Positions 8,800 to 17,840 of a stretch of 64,000 nucleotides of DNA are shown here, piece by piece (position 1 is the stretch's first letter; every line of letters begins with the position of its first letter). This stretch comes from Lichenibacterium dinghuense (GTDB lineage: Bacteria > Pseudomonadota > Alphaproteobacteria > Rhizobiales > Beijerinckiaceae). A program made the position numbers and the translations under genes. The notes under the pieces were generated by a model. The model made no database searches. It was not told the DNA's origin and saw nothing but the letters and a program-made list of their open reading frames with translations. The stretch covers positions 3,793,501-3,857,500 of the forward strand of contig NZ_JAJLMN010000001.1 in the NCBI RefSeq assembly GCF_021730615.1. The letters run 5' to 3'.

Positions 8800-10113
8800 G
8801 TGCTGCGGCCGCACTGGCCGGGGAGCCTCGCCGGGCGCATCATGCTGGTGCTGCTCGCCGCCGTGGTGGCCCAATATGCCGGCGTCGCGCTGATCTACGA
8901 GCGCGCCGAGCTGTTCCGCACGGACGCCGACCGCGCCCGCAACCTCGCCGAGCGGCTGGTGCTGGCCGACCGGCTGCTCGACGCCGCGGAGCCGGACGAG
9001 CGCGCCCGCTTCGCCCGGCTGATCTCGACCCCGGACCTCGCCTTCTCGGTCGCGCCCGCGGGCGCCCCCGCCCCGGCCGTCGCCGCCGCCAGCGAGGCGA
9101 GCCCCGAGGCCGAAGCCCTGCGCGACACGCTGCTCGCCGCGCCCGAGCTCGAAGGGCGCGACCTCGCGGTGGCGGCGGGGGGGCGCGGCTTCGCCGGCAC
9201 CCTGCGGCTCGAGGACGGCGGCGCCGTGTTGTTCACGCTGCGCGACGGCCGCAGCCTGCCGCCCGTGGTGGGCCGGGCCCTCGCGCTGGCGGCCGTGATG
9301 GCCGGCGCCGTGCTGCTCGTCGCCCTGCTCACGGTGCGCGACCTCGCCGGGCCGCTGCGAGCGCTGACCGGCACCGTCGACGCCTTCTCGGGCGAGGCGC
9401 CGGTGCGGGCGAGCGAGCGGGGGCCGCCCGACGTCGGGCGGCTCGCCCGCGCGTTCAACGCCATGCAGGAGCGCATCCTCCGCCTCGTCGAGGACCGCAC
9501 GCGCTCGCTCGCCGCGATCTCGCACGACCTGCGCACGCCGCTCAGCCGCATGCGCCTGCGCGCCGGCTTCGTCGACGACCCCGCCCTGCGCCGGTCCTTC
9601 GAGGCCGACGTCGCCGAGGTCGACGACCTCGTCGACTCGATCCTCGCCTACGTGGGCGAGGAGGGGGCGGCGGAGCGGCCCGAGCTCGTCGACCTCGCGA
9701 GCCTGCTCGCCGCGGTCGCCGACAACGCCGCCGACCTCGGCGCCGACGCGGCCTACGAGGGCCCGGCGCGCTGCGAGGCGCGGCTGCGCGCGACCTCGGT
9801 GCGGCGCGCGGCCACCAACCTCGTCGCCAACGCGCTCCACTACGCCGGCTCGGCCCGGCTGTTGCTCGACGTCCGGGCGGGGACGCTCGTGGTGCGCTGC
9901 GACGACGACGGGCCCGGCGTGCCGCCCGAAGCGCTGCCCCGCCTCGCGGAGCCCTTCCTGCGGCTCGACGCGGCGCGGGCCCGCAACACGGCGGGCGCCG
10001 GCCTCGGCCTCGCCATCGTCAAGCAGGTGGTCGAGCGCGAGGGCGGCGCGCTCCGCCTGTCCAACCGGCCGGGCGGCGGCTTCCGCGCCGAGATGCTCCT
10101 GCCGGCGCGCTGA
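8800..10113 (+). CDS. Two-component sensor histidine kinase
   Basis: Membrane sensor kinase of 437 residues and partner of the preceding regulator. A hydrophobic segment near residues 10-28 and another near 165-185 frame a periplasmic sensor domain of about 135 residues, rich in Ala and Arg. A HAMP segment follows (RDLAGPLRALTGTVDAF), then the H-box AAISHDLRTPLSRM (His near 242), the N-box NLVANALHY, DDDGPGVPPE, and GAGLGLAIV. This is the EnvZ/RstB-like arrangement. The start is a GTG. Confidence 0.93.
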   Translation: MLRPHWPGSLAGRIMLVLLAAVVAQYAGVALIYERAELFRTDADRARNLAERLVLADRLLDAAEPDERARFARLISTPDLAFSVAPAGAPAPAVAAASEASPEAEALRDTLLAAPELEGRDLAVAAGGRGFAGTLRLEDGGAVLFTLRDGRSLPPVVGRALALAAVMAGAVLLVALLTVRDLAGPLRALTGTVDAFSGEAPVRASERGPPDVGRLARAFNAMQERILRLVEDRTRSLAAISHDLRTPLSRMRLRAGFVDDPALRRSFEADVAEVDDLVDSILAYVGEEGAAERPELVDLASLLAAVADNAADLGADAAYEGPARCEARLRATSVRRAATNLVANALHYAGSARLLLDVRAGTLVVRCDDDGPGVPPEALPRLAEPFLRLDAARARNTAGAGLGLAIVKQVVEREGGALRLSNRPGGGFRAEMLLPAR

Positions 10114-10154
10114 CGGCGCCGGCCCGGCTCCGGCAACACTTTGTCACGTTCATC

Positions 10155-10166
10155 TCGCAGCTGCGA
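10155..10166. promoter_or_regulatory. Perfect 12-base palindrome upstream of the carbonic anhydrase gene
   Basis: TCGCAGCTGCGA is a perfect inverted repeat in the otherwise AT-richer stretch 10136-10172, about 105 bases ahead of the carbonic anhydrase start. It is a candidate operator, possibly for the response regulator encoded upstream, although OmpR-type proteins usually prefer direct repeats. Confidence 0.3.
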
Positions 10167-10270
10167 AACAAGCGGCCGCTAGGGTCGAACCTGCGTCGCG
10201 GCGGGTTCCCCCTCGGCCGCGGCACGCCCCCCCGGGACGGACCCGTCCCCTTCAGCAGGCGAACCACCCC

Positions 10271-10969
10271 ATGCAAGGCATCCTGAGCGGCGCGACCCGC
10301 TTCCGCTGCGACGTGTTCCCGAACCAGGCCGAGATGTATCGGAAGCTGGTCAGCGACGGCCAGCATCCCCAGGCGCTGATCATCTCCTGCGCGGACAGCC
10401 GCGTCGTGCCCGAGCTCATCACCCAGTGCGGGCCGGGCGACCTGTTCGTGTGCCGCAACGCCGGCAACATCGTGCCGCCCTACGCGCTGTCGAACGCGGG
10501 CGGCGTCACCTCCACCATCGAATATGCCGTGAAGGTGCTCGGCGTGCGCGACATCGTGGTCTGCGGCCACTCGGACTGCGGCGCCATGAAGGCCTTCCTC
10601 AAGCCCGGCAGCACGGACGCGCTGCCGGCCGTGGCGGGCTGGCTGCGCCATGCCTGCGCGGCCGAGGCCGTGCTGCGCGACGCCTACCCGGACGACCTGG
10701 CCCCCGCCGAGAAGGCCAAGGCGCTCGCCCAGGAGAACGTGGTGGTGCAGCTCAACCACCTGCGCACGCACCCCTCCGTCGCGGCGGGCGTGGCCAGCGG
10801 CACGCTGACGCTGCACGGCTGGCTGTTCGACCTCGACACCGGCACCGTGCTGGCGCTCGACGGCGAGACCGGCCGCTTCCGCCCGATGGTCGACCCCGCC
10901 GTGCCCCCGGTGGCCGTGCCCCCGGCCGACCGCCGCGCCGCCGCGCCCTTCGCCGTCGCGGCCGAGTGA
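10271..10969 (+). CDS. Beta-class carbonic anhydrase
   Basis: Cytoplasmic enzyme of 232 residues that interconverts CO2 and bicarbonate. Zinc ligands are visible: Cys in SCADSRVVPE near residue 42, with the catalytic Asp-Arg dyad, then His and Cys in VCGHSDCGA near 100. The segment FVCRNAGNIVPPY is diagnostic for beta-carbonic anhydrases. Eight bases downstream begins a SulP transporter on the same strand. This tandem is known in many bacteria and implies coupled bicarbonate uptake and hydration. Confidence 0.95.
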   Translation: MQGILSGATRFRCDVFPNQAEMYRKLVSDGQHPQALIISCADSRVVPELITQCGPGDLFVCRNAGNIVPPYALSNAGGVTSTIEYAVKVLGVRDIVVCGHSDCGAMKAFLKPGSTDALPAVAGWLRHACAAEAVLRDAYPDDLAPAEKAKALAQENVVVQLNHLRTHPSVAAGVASGTLTLHGWLFDLDTGTVLALDGETGRFRPMVDPAVPPVAVPPADRRAAAPFAVAAE

Positions 10970-10977
10970 GGGACGCC

Positions 10978-12558
10978 GTGTCGGCTCCCGTCTCCCCCCG
11001 CGCCCGGCCGGCGCTCCCGCGCGTGACCTTCGGGTCGCGCGACCTCACGGCCTCGCTGGTCGTGTTCCTGGTCGCCCTGCCGCTCTGCATGGGCATCGCC
11101 GTCGCGTCCGGCGTGCCGGCCGAGAAGGGCCTCATCACCGGCATCGTCGGCGGCATCGTGGTCGGGGCGCTCAGCGGATCGCCGCTGCAGGTGTCCGGCC
11201 CCGCCGCCGGCCTCGCCGTCGTCGTGTTCCAGACCGTGCAGGCCTACGGGCTCAAGGCCCTCGGCCCCATCCTGGTCGCGGCCGGCCTGTTCCAGGCGCT
11301 CGCCGGCGCCCTGAAGCTCGGGCGCTGGTTCCGCGCCATCTCGCCCGCCGTGGTGCACGGCATGCTGGCCGGCATCGGCGTGCTGATCGTGGCGGGCCAG
11401 TTCCAGGTTCTGGTCGACGCCAAGCCCCTGCCGCACGGACTCGCCAACCTCGAAGCCCTGCCGGGCGCGCTGTTCGGCGTGGACTGGGGCTCCTACGCGT
11501 CGCTCAGCCGCGAGGCGCTCGGCCGCGACGAGGCGGCCTTCGCGGTCGGCCTCGCGACGATCGCCGGCATGCTCGGCTGGGAGCGGATCCGCCCGGCCTC
11601 GCTCAAGCTCGTGCCGGGCGCCCTCGTGGGCGTGCTGGCCGGCACCGGCCTCGCCGCCGGCCTCGGCCTCGCGGTGAAGCACGTCCAGGTTCCGGCCTCG
11701 CTGGCGGCCAGCATCGCGGCGCCCGCCCTCGGCGACTTCGCCGTGCTGCTCAGCCCCGCCGTGCTCCTGTCCGCCTTCGCGCTCGCCTTCATCGCCAGCG
11801 CCGAGACGCTGCTCTCCGCCGCCGCGGTGGATCGCATGCACGACGGCCCGCGCACCCGCTACGACAAGGAGCTGACCGCGCAGGGCGTCGGCAACCTCAT
11901 CTGCGGCCTGCTCGGCGCGCTGCCGATGACGGGGGTGATCGTGCGCTCCTCGGCCAACGTCCAGGCCGGCGCCGAGTCCCGCGCCTCCACGATCCTGCAC
12001 GGCGTGTGGATCCTTTCGCTGGTGGGCGCCGCCCCCTTCGTGCTGGAGCAGGTGCCCATGGCGGCGCTGGCCGGCGTGCTGGTGGTGACCGGCGTGCGCC
12101 TCGTCGGCCTCAAGCACGTCGAGCACCTGTTCCGCGCCCACGGCGTGCTGCCGGCGCTGATCTGGGCCGGGACCTTCGGCTGCGTGGTCTGCTTCGACCT
12201 GCTCACGGGCGTCGTGGTGGGCCTGGCACTGTCGACGCTGGAGCTGGTGCCGCACCTCGCCAACCTGCGCGGCCTCGGCCTGCGCGCGGCCTCGTCCGGA
12301 GACGCGGCGGGTCACACGGACGTCAGCCTCGCCGGCAAGGCGACCTTCCTGACGCTGCCGACCCTGTCCCGCGCGCTCGACGCGACGCCGGACGCCGGCA
12401 CGGTGAACCTGCGCATCGGCGAGCTCCGCCACGCCGACCACACGTCGATCGAGCTGATCCGCGAATGGATGGGGCGCAAGGCTCGCACCGGCGCCCGCGT
12501 GGTGCTCCACCCCGCCGACGGCGGCCTCGGCCGCCGGCTGGGCGCCGGGGCGCACTGA
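10978..12558 (+). CDS. SulP family inorganic anion transporter (probably bicarbonate)
   Basis: Integral membrane transporter of about 526 residues, SLC26/SulP type, with some 10-14 membrane segments between residues 15 and 420. Typical pieces are LTASLVVFLVALPLCMGIA and SGPAAGLAVVVFQ. The C-terminus is a short, degenerate STAS-like domain (residues about 440-515, with NLRIGELRHADHTSIELI). GTG 10978 is preceded by GAGGGA; an upstream GTG at 10966 overlaps the carbonic anhydrase stop. Coupling to carbonic anhydrase favours bicarbonate over sulfate, as in BicA-like proteins, but transport specificity is inferred. Confidence 0.88.
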   Translation: MSAPVSPRARPALPRVTFGSRDLTASLVVFLVALPLCMGIAVASGVPAEKGLITGIVGGIVVGALSGSPLQVSGPAAGLAVVVFQTVQAYGLKALGPILVAAGLFQALAGALKLGRWFRAISPAVVHGMLAGIGVLIVAGQFQVLVDAKPLPHGLANLEALPGALFGVDWGSYASLSREALGRDEAAFAVGLATIAGMLGWERIRPASLKLVPGALVGVLAGTGLAAGLGLAVKHVQVPASLAASIAAPALGDFAVLLSPAVLLSAFALAFIASAETLLSAAAVDRMHDGPRTRYDKELTAQGVGNLICGLLGALPMTGVIVRSSANVQAGAESRASTILHGVWILSLVGAAPFVLEQVPMAALAGVLVVTGVRLVGLKHVEHLFRAHGVLPALIWAGTFGCVVCFDLLTGVVVGLALSTLELVPHLANLRGLGLRAASSGDAAGHTDVSLAGKATFLTLPTLSRALDATPDAGTVNLRIGELRHADHTSIELIREWMGRKARTGARVVLHPADGGLGRRLGAGAH

Positions 12559-12571
12559 GGCTCGAGGAGTC

Positions 12572-12595
12572 CGGGCGCGGGTCCTCCCGCGCCCG
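12572..12595 (+). terminator. Stem-loop after the SulP gene
   Basis: A perfect 10-base stem (CGGGCGCGGG and its complement) around TCCT, 13 bases after the transporter stop. No clear U-run follows, so it may be a pause or stabiliser rather than a classical terminator. It is the first of three hairpins in a row. Confidence 0.55.
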
Positions 12596-12602
12596 CACGA
12601 GG

Positions 12603-12628
12603 CCGCGCCGGGCTCGACCCCGGCGCGG
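12603..12628 (+). terminator. Second stem-loop between SulP and purB genes
   Basis: A perfect 10-base stem (CCGCGCCGGG and its complement) with a 6-base loop, followed by a purine-rich stretch GGGAAAGAGGAAGG. It lies 7 bases after the first hairpin. Confidence 0.5.
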
Positions 12629-12685
12629 GAAAGAGGAAGGGAGGGGCGCCGGTCCGGCGGTCCCCCGCGCGGCGGGACCGCGCCG

Positions 12686-12717
12686 GGAGGCGCCCGACGG
12701 GGATGTCGGGCGCCTCC
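12686..12717. terminator. Third stem-loop between SulP and purB genes
   Basis: A perfect 13-base stem (GGAGGCGCCCGAC and its complement) around GGGGAT. It is the strongest of the three structures in this 267-base gap and lies about 110 bases upstream of the purB start, so it could also be part of a purB leader. Confidence 0.45.
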
Positions 12718-12825
12718 GTGGGCGGATGGATCCGTCCGTAGCCCGGCCCGGGCGGCCCGCAGGGTGGCGCCGCCCGCCGCGGGCCTCTAAGGGGTGGGGC
12801 AAATCCACGCCCCGGAGCCTTCCGC

Positions 12826-14127
12826 ATGATCCCCCGCTATTCCCGACCCGCCATGGTGGCGCTGTGGGAGCCGCAGACCCGCTTCCGCATCTGGTTCGAG
12901 ATCGAGGCCCACGCCTGCGACGCCCTGGCCGAGCTCGGCGTGATCCCGAAATCGGCCGCCGAGACCATCTGGGCCAAGGGGCGGGACGCCGTCTTCGACG
13001 TGGAGCGCATCGACGCCATCGAGCGCGAAACCAAGCACGACGTCATCGCCTTCCTGACCCACCTCGGCGAGATCGTGGGGCCGGACGCGCGCTTCGTGCA
13101 CCAGGGCATGACGTCCTCGGACGTGCTCGACACCTGCCTGGCCGTGCAGCTTTCCCGCGCCGCCGACATGCTGATCGCCGACGTCGACGCGCTGCTCGCG
13201 ACCCTCAAGCACCGCGCGCACGAGCACAAGCTGACGCCCACCATCGGCCGCTCGCACGGCATCCACGCGGAACCCGTCACCTTCGGGCTGAAGCTCGCCC
13301 AGGCCTATGCCGAGTTCGAGCGCAACCGCGAGCGCCTCGTCGCGGCCCGCGCCGAAGTCGCCACCTGCGCGCTGTCGGGCGCGGTGGGCACCTTCGCCAA
13401 CATCGACCCGCGCGTCGAGGAGCACGTCGCGAAGGCCATGGGCCTGAAGGTCGAGCCCGTGTCGACCCAGGTGATCCCGCGCGACCGCCACGCCATGTTC
13501 TTCGCGACGCTCGGCGTCGTGGCCTCGTCGATCGAGCGCCTCGCCATCGAGATCCGCCACCTCCAGCGCACCGAGGTGCTGGAAGCCGAGGAGTTCTTCT
13601 CCGAGGGGCAGAAGGGCTCCTCGGCCATGCCGCACAAGCGCAACCCGGTGCTCACCGAGAACCTGACCGGCCTCGCCCGCCTCGTGCGCGGCATGGTGGT
13701 GCCCGCGATGGAGAACGTCGCGCTCTGGCACGAGCGGGACATCTCGCATTCCTCCGTCGAGCGCATGATCGGGCCCGACGCGACCGTCACGCTCGACTTC
13801 GCGCTGGCCCGGCTGACGGGGGTGATCGACAAGCTGCTCGTGTATCCGGAGAACATGCAGCGCAACCTCGACCGGCTCGGCGGCCTCGTGCACTCGCAGC
13901 GCGTGCTGCTGGCGCTGACCCAGGCCGGCGTGTCGCGCGAGGACAGCTACCGCCTCGTGCAGCGCAACGCCATGCGGGTGTGGCGCGGCGAGGGGGACTT
14001 CCTGGAGTTCCTGTCGAACGACCCCGAGGTCACGGCACACTTGCCCGCCGCTAAGTTGAAACCCTTGTTCGATCTCGGCTACCACACGAAGCACGTCGAC
14101 ACGATCTTCGCGCGCGTCTTCGGCTAG
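12826..14127 (+). CDS. purB: Adenylosuccinate lyase
   Basis: Cytoplasmic enzyme of 433 residues of the fumarase/aspartase superfamily. It splits SAICAR to AICAR and adenylosuccinate to AMP, each with release of fumarate. Recognisable segments are IPRYSRPAMVALW at the N-terminus, HQGMTSSDVLDTCLA, GRSHGIHAEP with the catalytic His, and the flexible signature loop GSSAMPHKRNP near residue 265. Length and motifs match the bacterial PurB of about 435 residues. The ATG at 12826 has only a weak ribosome-binding site. No other purine genes are nearby. Confidence 0.97.
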   Translation: MIPRYSRPAMVALWEPQTRFRIWFEIEAHACDALAELGVIPKSAAETIWAKGRDAVFDVERIDAIERETKHDVIAFLTHLGEIVGPDARFVHQGMTSSDVLDTCLAVQLSRAADMLIADVDALLATLKHRAHEHKLTPTIGRSHGIHAEPVTFGLKLAQAYAEFERNRERLVAARAEVATCALSGAVGTFANIDPRVEEHVAKAMGLKVEPVSTQVIPRDRHAMFFATLGVVASSIERLAIEIRHLQRTEVLEAEEFFSEGQKGSSAMPHKRNPVLTENLTGLARLVRGMVVPAMENVALWHERDISHSSVERMIGPDATVTLDFALARLTGVIDKLLVYPENMQRNLDRLGGLVHSQRVLLALTQAGVSREDSYRLVQRNAMRVWRGEGDFLEFLSNDPEVTAHLPAAKLKPLFDLGYHTKHVDTIFARVFG

Positions 14128-14179
14128 CGGGTCGCCCGCGGCCTCCGCCCGTCCGGTCGGTCCGGCACGGGGGAGGACC

Positions 14180-15016
14180 ATGGGCGCGCGCGGAGCCGGG
14201 CAGGGGCCGTTCTGGCTCGTCATCAACCTCGATCGGTCGCCCGACCGCCTGGCCGCGGTCGGCGCCGATCTCGGGACCCTCGGCATCCCCTTCGCGCGCG
14301 TGCCGGCCGTCGACGGCCGTGCGCTGCCGCCGTCGCTGCCCGGCGTCGATCCGGAGCTGTACCGGAGGAGCCACGGGCGGGACGTTCTGCCCGGCGAGGT
14401 CGGCTGCGCCCTCAGCCACCTGCGGGCGCTCAGGGCCTTCCTGGCGACGCCGCACCGCCACGCGGTGGTGCTGGAGGACGACGCCGTCGTGACCCGCGCG
14501 GCCGCGGACCTCGTGTCGGCCCTCGTCGATCCCGCGGCGCCGGACGACTGGGACCTCGTCAAGCTCGAAGCCCACCACTCCCGCCTCGGCCTCACGGCGC
14601 GGCGGATCGCGCCCGGCGTCCGGCTCTGCGCTCTGCCATATCGCTCGGCCGGGTCGGCCGCCTATCTGGTGAACCGCGCCGCCGCCGAAGCGCTGCTGGC
14701 CGGGATCCTGCCGATGCGCTTCCCCTACGACGTCGCCTTCGAGCGGGGCTGGGACTTCGGCATCCGGGTCCGGACCGTGCTGCCGTTGCCGGTCACGACG
14801 GCGCCTGTGCCGCCGGTGCTGGCGCGCGACGACGGGGCCTGCGCGCGGCGGCGGGCGCCGGCCCTGCCGCGCGCGGCCGCCAAGGCGATGTTCGCCGCGA
14901 GCGCCCTGTGCGCCTGGGCGGGGGCCGGCCGCCGGTCCCGCACTGCAGTCTGCCCGGCCGGCTTCGACCTCGCCGACCGTGCCCTCGCTGGCTGCCGCCC
15001 GTCGTCCGTGGAGTGA
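14180..15016 (+). CDS. Glycosyltransferase family 25 protein
   Basis: A 278-residue protein of the LPS-type glycosyltransferase family 25. Motifs are FWLVINLDRSPDR at the N-terminus, GEVGCALSHLRALRAF near residue 75 and the metal-binding VVLEDDAVV near 97, followed by SAAYLVNRAAAEALL. It would add a sugar to lipopolysaccharide or another envelope glycan from the cytoplasmic face. The last 60 residues are rich in Ala, Arg and Cys without family resemblance. The ATG follows GGGGGAGGACC. The gene lies 52 bases behind purB and no envelope cluster surrounds it. Confidence 0.85.
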   Translation: MGARGAGQGPFWLVINLDRSPDRLAAVGADLGTLGIPFARVPAVDGRALPPSLPGVDPELYRRSHGRDVLPGEVGCALSHLRALRAFLATPHRHAVVLEDDAVVTRAAADLVSALVDPAAPDDWDLVKLEAHHSRLGLTARRIAPGVRLCALPYRSAGSAAYLVNRAAAEALLAGILPMRFPYDVAFERGWDFGIRVRTVLPLPVTTAPVPPVLARDDGACARRRAPALPRAAAKAMFAASALCAWAGAGRRSRTAVCPAGFDLADRALAGCRPSSVE

Positions 15017-15034
15017 TCGCGCGGGCCGATCGGG

Positions 15035-16141
15035 TCACCCCCGCGCCGTCTCGGCCGCGAGCCAGTCGACCACCGCGGCGGCGGCGGCGCCCGGGCCGCC
15101 CGCCGCCGCGGCGTGGACCGCCACCTGCCGGTCGGCGCTGGTGCCATCAGTCGCGATGCGCCGCGCCCGATCGAGCTCCGCCGCGCAGCCGAGCGCGTCG
15201 GCGTCCTCGGCGACCTCGGCCAGGACGGCGTCGAGCCGCTCCGCGAAGCCGGCCGCGCCCGCACCGTCCACCAGCGTCGCCCTGGTGCCGTAGCGCTGCA
15301 CGCGCCACAGGTTCTCGGCCGCGAGGCCCCGGTCGGCGCCCGTCGGGCCGCGGTTGACCTCCGGCCGGCGCACGAGCATCCGCACGAGGCAGCGGTAGAG
15401 CGCCGCCAGGGCCAGCGCGTCGTCGAGCCGCGTGCAGCTGTCGGCCACGCGCAGCTCCAGCGTCGGGTAGCGGGTCGAGGGCCGCAGCGTCCACCACAGG
15501 AAGGTGGCGTCGGGGATCACGCCGGCGCCGACGAGGGCCGCCACGTAGCGGTCGAAGTCGGCTGCGTCCGCGAAGAGGTCGGGCAGGCCGGTGCGGGGCA
15601 GCTCGCCCCACACGCTCATGCGGTAGGCGGCGAGCCCCGTGTCGCGCCCCTGCCAGAAGGGCGACGAGCAGGACAGGCCGAGCAGGAGCGGCGTGAAGGG
15701 CAGGAAGCGGTTCATCAGGTCGACGCGGGCGTCCGGCTCCGGCACCTCGACGTGGACGTGCATCCCGCACACCATGTTGCGGGCCTCGACGCGCTGCATG
15801 TCCCGCGCGATGTCGGCGTAGCGCTGCTTGCGCGTCAGGCGCTGGCGGCCCCAGCGGGCGGTCGGGTGGGTGCCGGCGGCGAACAGCAGCAGGCCGTGGT
15901 CGCGCGCCACGGCGGCGAGGTCGGCCCGCATCGCGAGGAGGGCGGCGCGGGCCTCCGCGGCGTCGCCGGTGGGCGGGCAGGCGGTCTCGATCTGGAGCTG
16001 GAGCAGCTCGCGCTCGGCCTCGGGCCGCCGCGCCTTGGCGGCGTGGTGGAAGGCGGCGAGGCTCCCCGGCGGCGTGCCGCGCGTCGCCGCGTCCGCCAGG
16101 AAGAACTCCTCCTCGATGCCGAACCGGTAGCGCGCCGTCAT
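15035..16141 (-). CDS. YbdK-type carboxylate-amine ligase (glutamate-cysteine ligase family 2)
   Basis: About 368 residues, COG2170/GCS2 family. The N-terminal RFGIEEEFFLAD carries the metal-binding acidic residues, AGTHPTARW and MVCGMHVHVEV are family segments, and TLELRVADSC near residue 225 supports the fold. ATG 16141 is chosen over GTG 16162 because GGAGG lies between them, 7 bases before the ATG. Family members join a carboxylate to an amine with ATP; E. coli YbdK makes gamma-glutamylcysteine weakly, so the true substrate is open. It converges with the GT25 gene. Related amidoligase genes lie at 21.4-24.8 kb. Confidence 0.88.
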   Translation of the reverse strand: MTARYRFGIEEEFFLADAATRGTPPGSLAAFHHAAKARRPEAERELLQLQIETACPPTGDAAEARAALLAMRADLAAVARDHGLLLFAAGTHPTARWGRQRLTRKQRYADIARDMQRVEARNMVCGMHVHVEVPEPDARVDLMNRFLPFTPLLLGLSCSSPFWQGRDTGLAAYRMSVWGELPRTGLPDLFADAADFDRYVAALVGAGVIPDATFLWWTLRPSTRYPTLELRVADSCTRLDDALALAALYRCLVRMLVRRPEVNRGPTGADRGLAAENLWRVQRYGTRATLVDGAGAAGFAERLDAVLAEVAEDADALGCAAELDRARRIATDGTSADRQVAVHAAAAGGPGAAAAAVVDWLAAETARG

Positions 16142-16304
16142 GCCGACCTCCGCCCGCGTCACGGGAGCGTCGTGCCACCGCGGCGCGAGTGTAGGGCGCG
16201 GCGCCGCCGGGCGCGACCGCTGCGGCGGGGCCGGGGAAGCGTCAGATCGCCGTCGGCGGAGGACCCGGGGCCGGGGCGGCGACCCGTGACCGCCCTGTCG
16301 CCGG

Positions 16305-17741
16305 TCAGTGGGCCGGCACGTCCTCGGCCGCCGCGGCCTCGGCTTCGGCCGGGCGCGCCTCGTCGGCGGGCTGGGCCTTCTCGACCAGGAGCGGCGCGTC
16401 GGCCGGCGCGGGGCGGTCGCGGAGGTGCTCCACCTCGTCGCCGGCGCTGATCTGCTCCTGCGGCGTCGCCCATTCGAAGGCGTCGAGCCGGCCCGTCACG
16501 GGCGAGCAGGGGCTCCAGCGGTCCGACACGACGCCGTCCGCGATCCAGGCCGGGTCGCGGGGCGCGCGCTGGGCCCGCTGCAGCCATTCGAACAGCGCGC
16601 CGGTATCGCCGTGCTCGGCTTCCTCGATCTCGGCCATCAGGCGGCAGGCCCGCACGGTCGGGCGGGCGCCCGCGGCGCCGTCCACCAGCGGCCGCATCGC
16701 GTCGCGGGCGCGGCCGAAGTCGCGCGCGTCCAGCGCCGCGTGGGCGAGCGCCATGGCGCTCTCGGGGTCGCCCGGCCGCAGCCGCGACAGCGTTTCGGCG
16801 CGGGCGAGCCGGTCGGCCCCGGAGTCGCCGGAGCGGACGTTCAGGTAGGCGTCGGCGAGGTCGGGGTGGGGGGTCGCCGCGTAGGCGGTCTCGATCAGCT
16901 TCGTGGCGCGGCGGGTGTCGCCCTGGCGGGTGAGCAGCTTGGCGGCCAGCGCCGCGGCGGGCACCAGCGTCGGTGCGACCTTCAGGGCTTCGCGCGCCAG
17001 CATCAGCGCTTCGAGAGGATTGTGGTCCGCCATCTCGGTCGCCTTGGCGGTGTTGAGGACGGCGCGCTGGCGGTTGGCGGTGGCGCGGTCGATCAGGCGG
17101 CCGCCGAGGTTGCGATCGACGGCGCTGAGCGCGCCGTCCCAGTCGCCCCGCGCGGCGCGGTGCTCCAGCACGGCGTCGCCGGCCCAGGGCAGGGTGGCGG
17201 TCTTGAGCGCCTCCTCGGCATAGGCGTAGGCGGCCTCGGGGTCGCTGCGGCGCTGCGCCTCGATGTGGAGCCCGCGCAGCCCGAGCGCCCGCGTTTCCGG
17301 CGCGTTCAGCATGGCCGCGAAGGTCTTCTCCGCCGCGGCGGTGTCGCCCGCCATCTGCGCCGCCTGGGCCTTCAGCAGCATCACCAGGGGCTCGCGGTCG
17401 AGCGCGAGCTCGGCCTCGACGGCGCAGCGCTGCGCCACGACCTGATCCCCCGTGCCCACCGCTACGAGCCCGCGCGACAGCGCCGCCAGGCCCTTCCGGC
17501 GGCGCTGCGAGCCCCGCCAGCCGCGGAACGCCGGCCAAGCACGGAGCAGCGCGAGGAGGATCGTCCACAGGACGACGACGGCCGCGGCCGCCGCCAGAAG
17601 CGCGATGGCGCCGACCAGCGTCGAGGTCTGCACCTCGCGCCCGCCGAACGTGACCATCACCATGCCGGGATGGTCCGCCAGCCAGACCACGCCCATGGCG
17701 AGCAGCACCACGACGGCGAAATAGATCAGCACGCGTATCAT
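16305..17741 (-). CDS. hemY: HemY N-terminal domain protein (TPR-containing membrane protein)
   Basis: A 478-residue inner-membrane protein of the proteobacterial HemY family (not the protoporphyrinogen oxidase of the same name). Two hydrophobic segments fill residues 1-20 and about 40-68 and the HemY-specific segment LADHPGMVMVTFGG lies between them. The rest is helical with tetratricopeptide-like repeats. Family members sit beside late heme genes, but their biochemical role is not settled. It follows the COG4223 gene, as is usual in Hyphomicrobiales, with a strong hairpin in the 99-base gap. The last 60 residues are acidic and Ala-rich. Confidence 0.88.
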   Translation of the reverse strand: MIRVLIYFAVVVLLAMGVVWLADHPGMVMVTFGGREVQTSTLVGAIALLAAAAAVVVLWTILLALLRAWPAFRGWRGSQRRRKGLAALSRGLVAVGTGDQVVAQRCAVEAELALDREPLVMLLKAQAAQMAGDTAAAEKTFAAMLNAPETRALGLRGLHIEAQRRSDPEAAYAYAEEALKTATLPWAGDAVLEHRAARGDWDGALSAVDRNLGGRLIDRATANRQRAVLNTAKATEMADHNPLEALMLAREALKVAPTLVPAAALAAKLLTRQGDTRRATKLIETAYAATPHPDLADAYLNVRSGDSGADRLARAETLSRLRPGDPESAMALAHAALDARDFGRARDAMRPLVDGAAGARPTVRACRLMAEIEEAEHGDTGALFEWLQRAQRAPRDPAWIADGVVSDRWSPCSPVTGRLDAFEWATPQEQISAGDEVEHLRDRPAPADAPLLVEKAQPADEARPAEAEAAAAEDVPAH

Positions 17742-17809
17742 GGTTCGCCCACCCTCATCGGATCGTCACCGCGGCCGCCGCCTCGGGACGGGCGCGCGGG
17801 TGTCAAAGG

Positions 17810-17832
17810 GCCGGGGGCGCGGCGCCCCCGGC
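17810..17832. terminator. Stem-loop between the COG4223 gene and hemY
   Basis: A perfect 10-base stem (GCCGGGGGCG and its complement) with a CGG loop, 8 bases past the stop of the COG4223 gene. No U-run follows on the minus strand, so partial termination or mRNA end protection is more likely than full termination. Confidence 0.45.
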
Positions 17833-17840
17833 ACCCCGCC

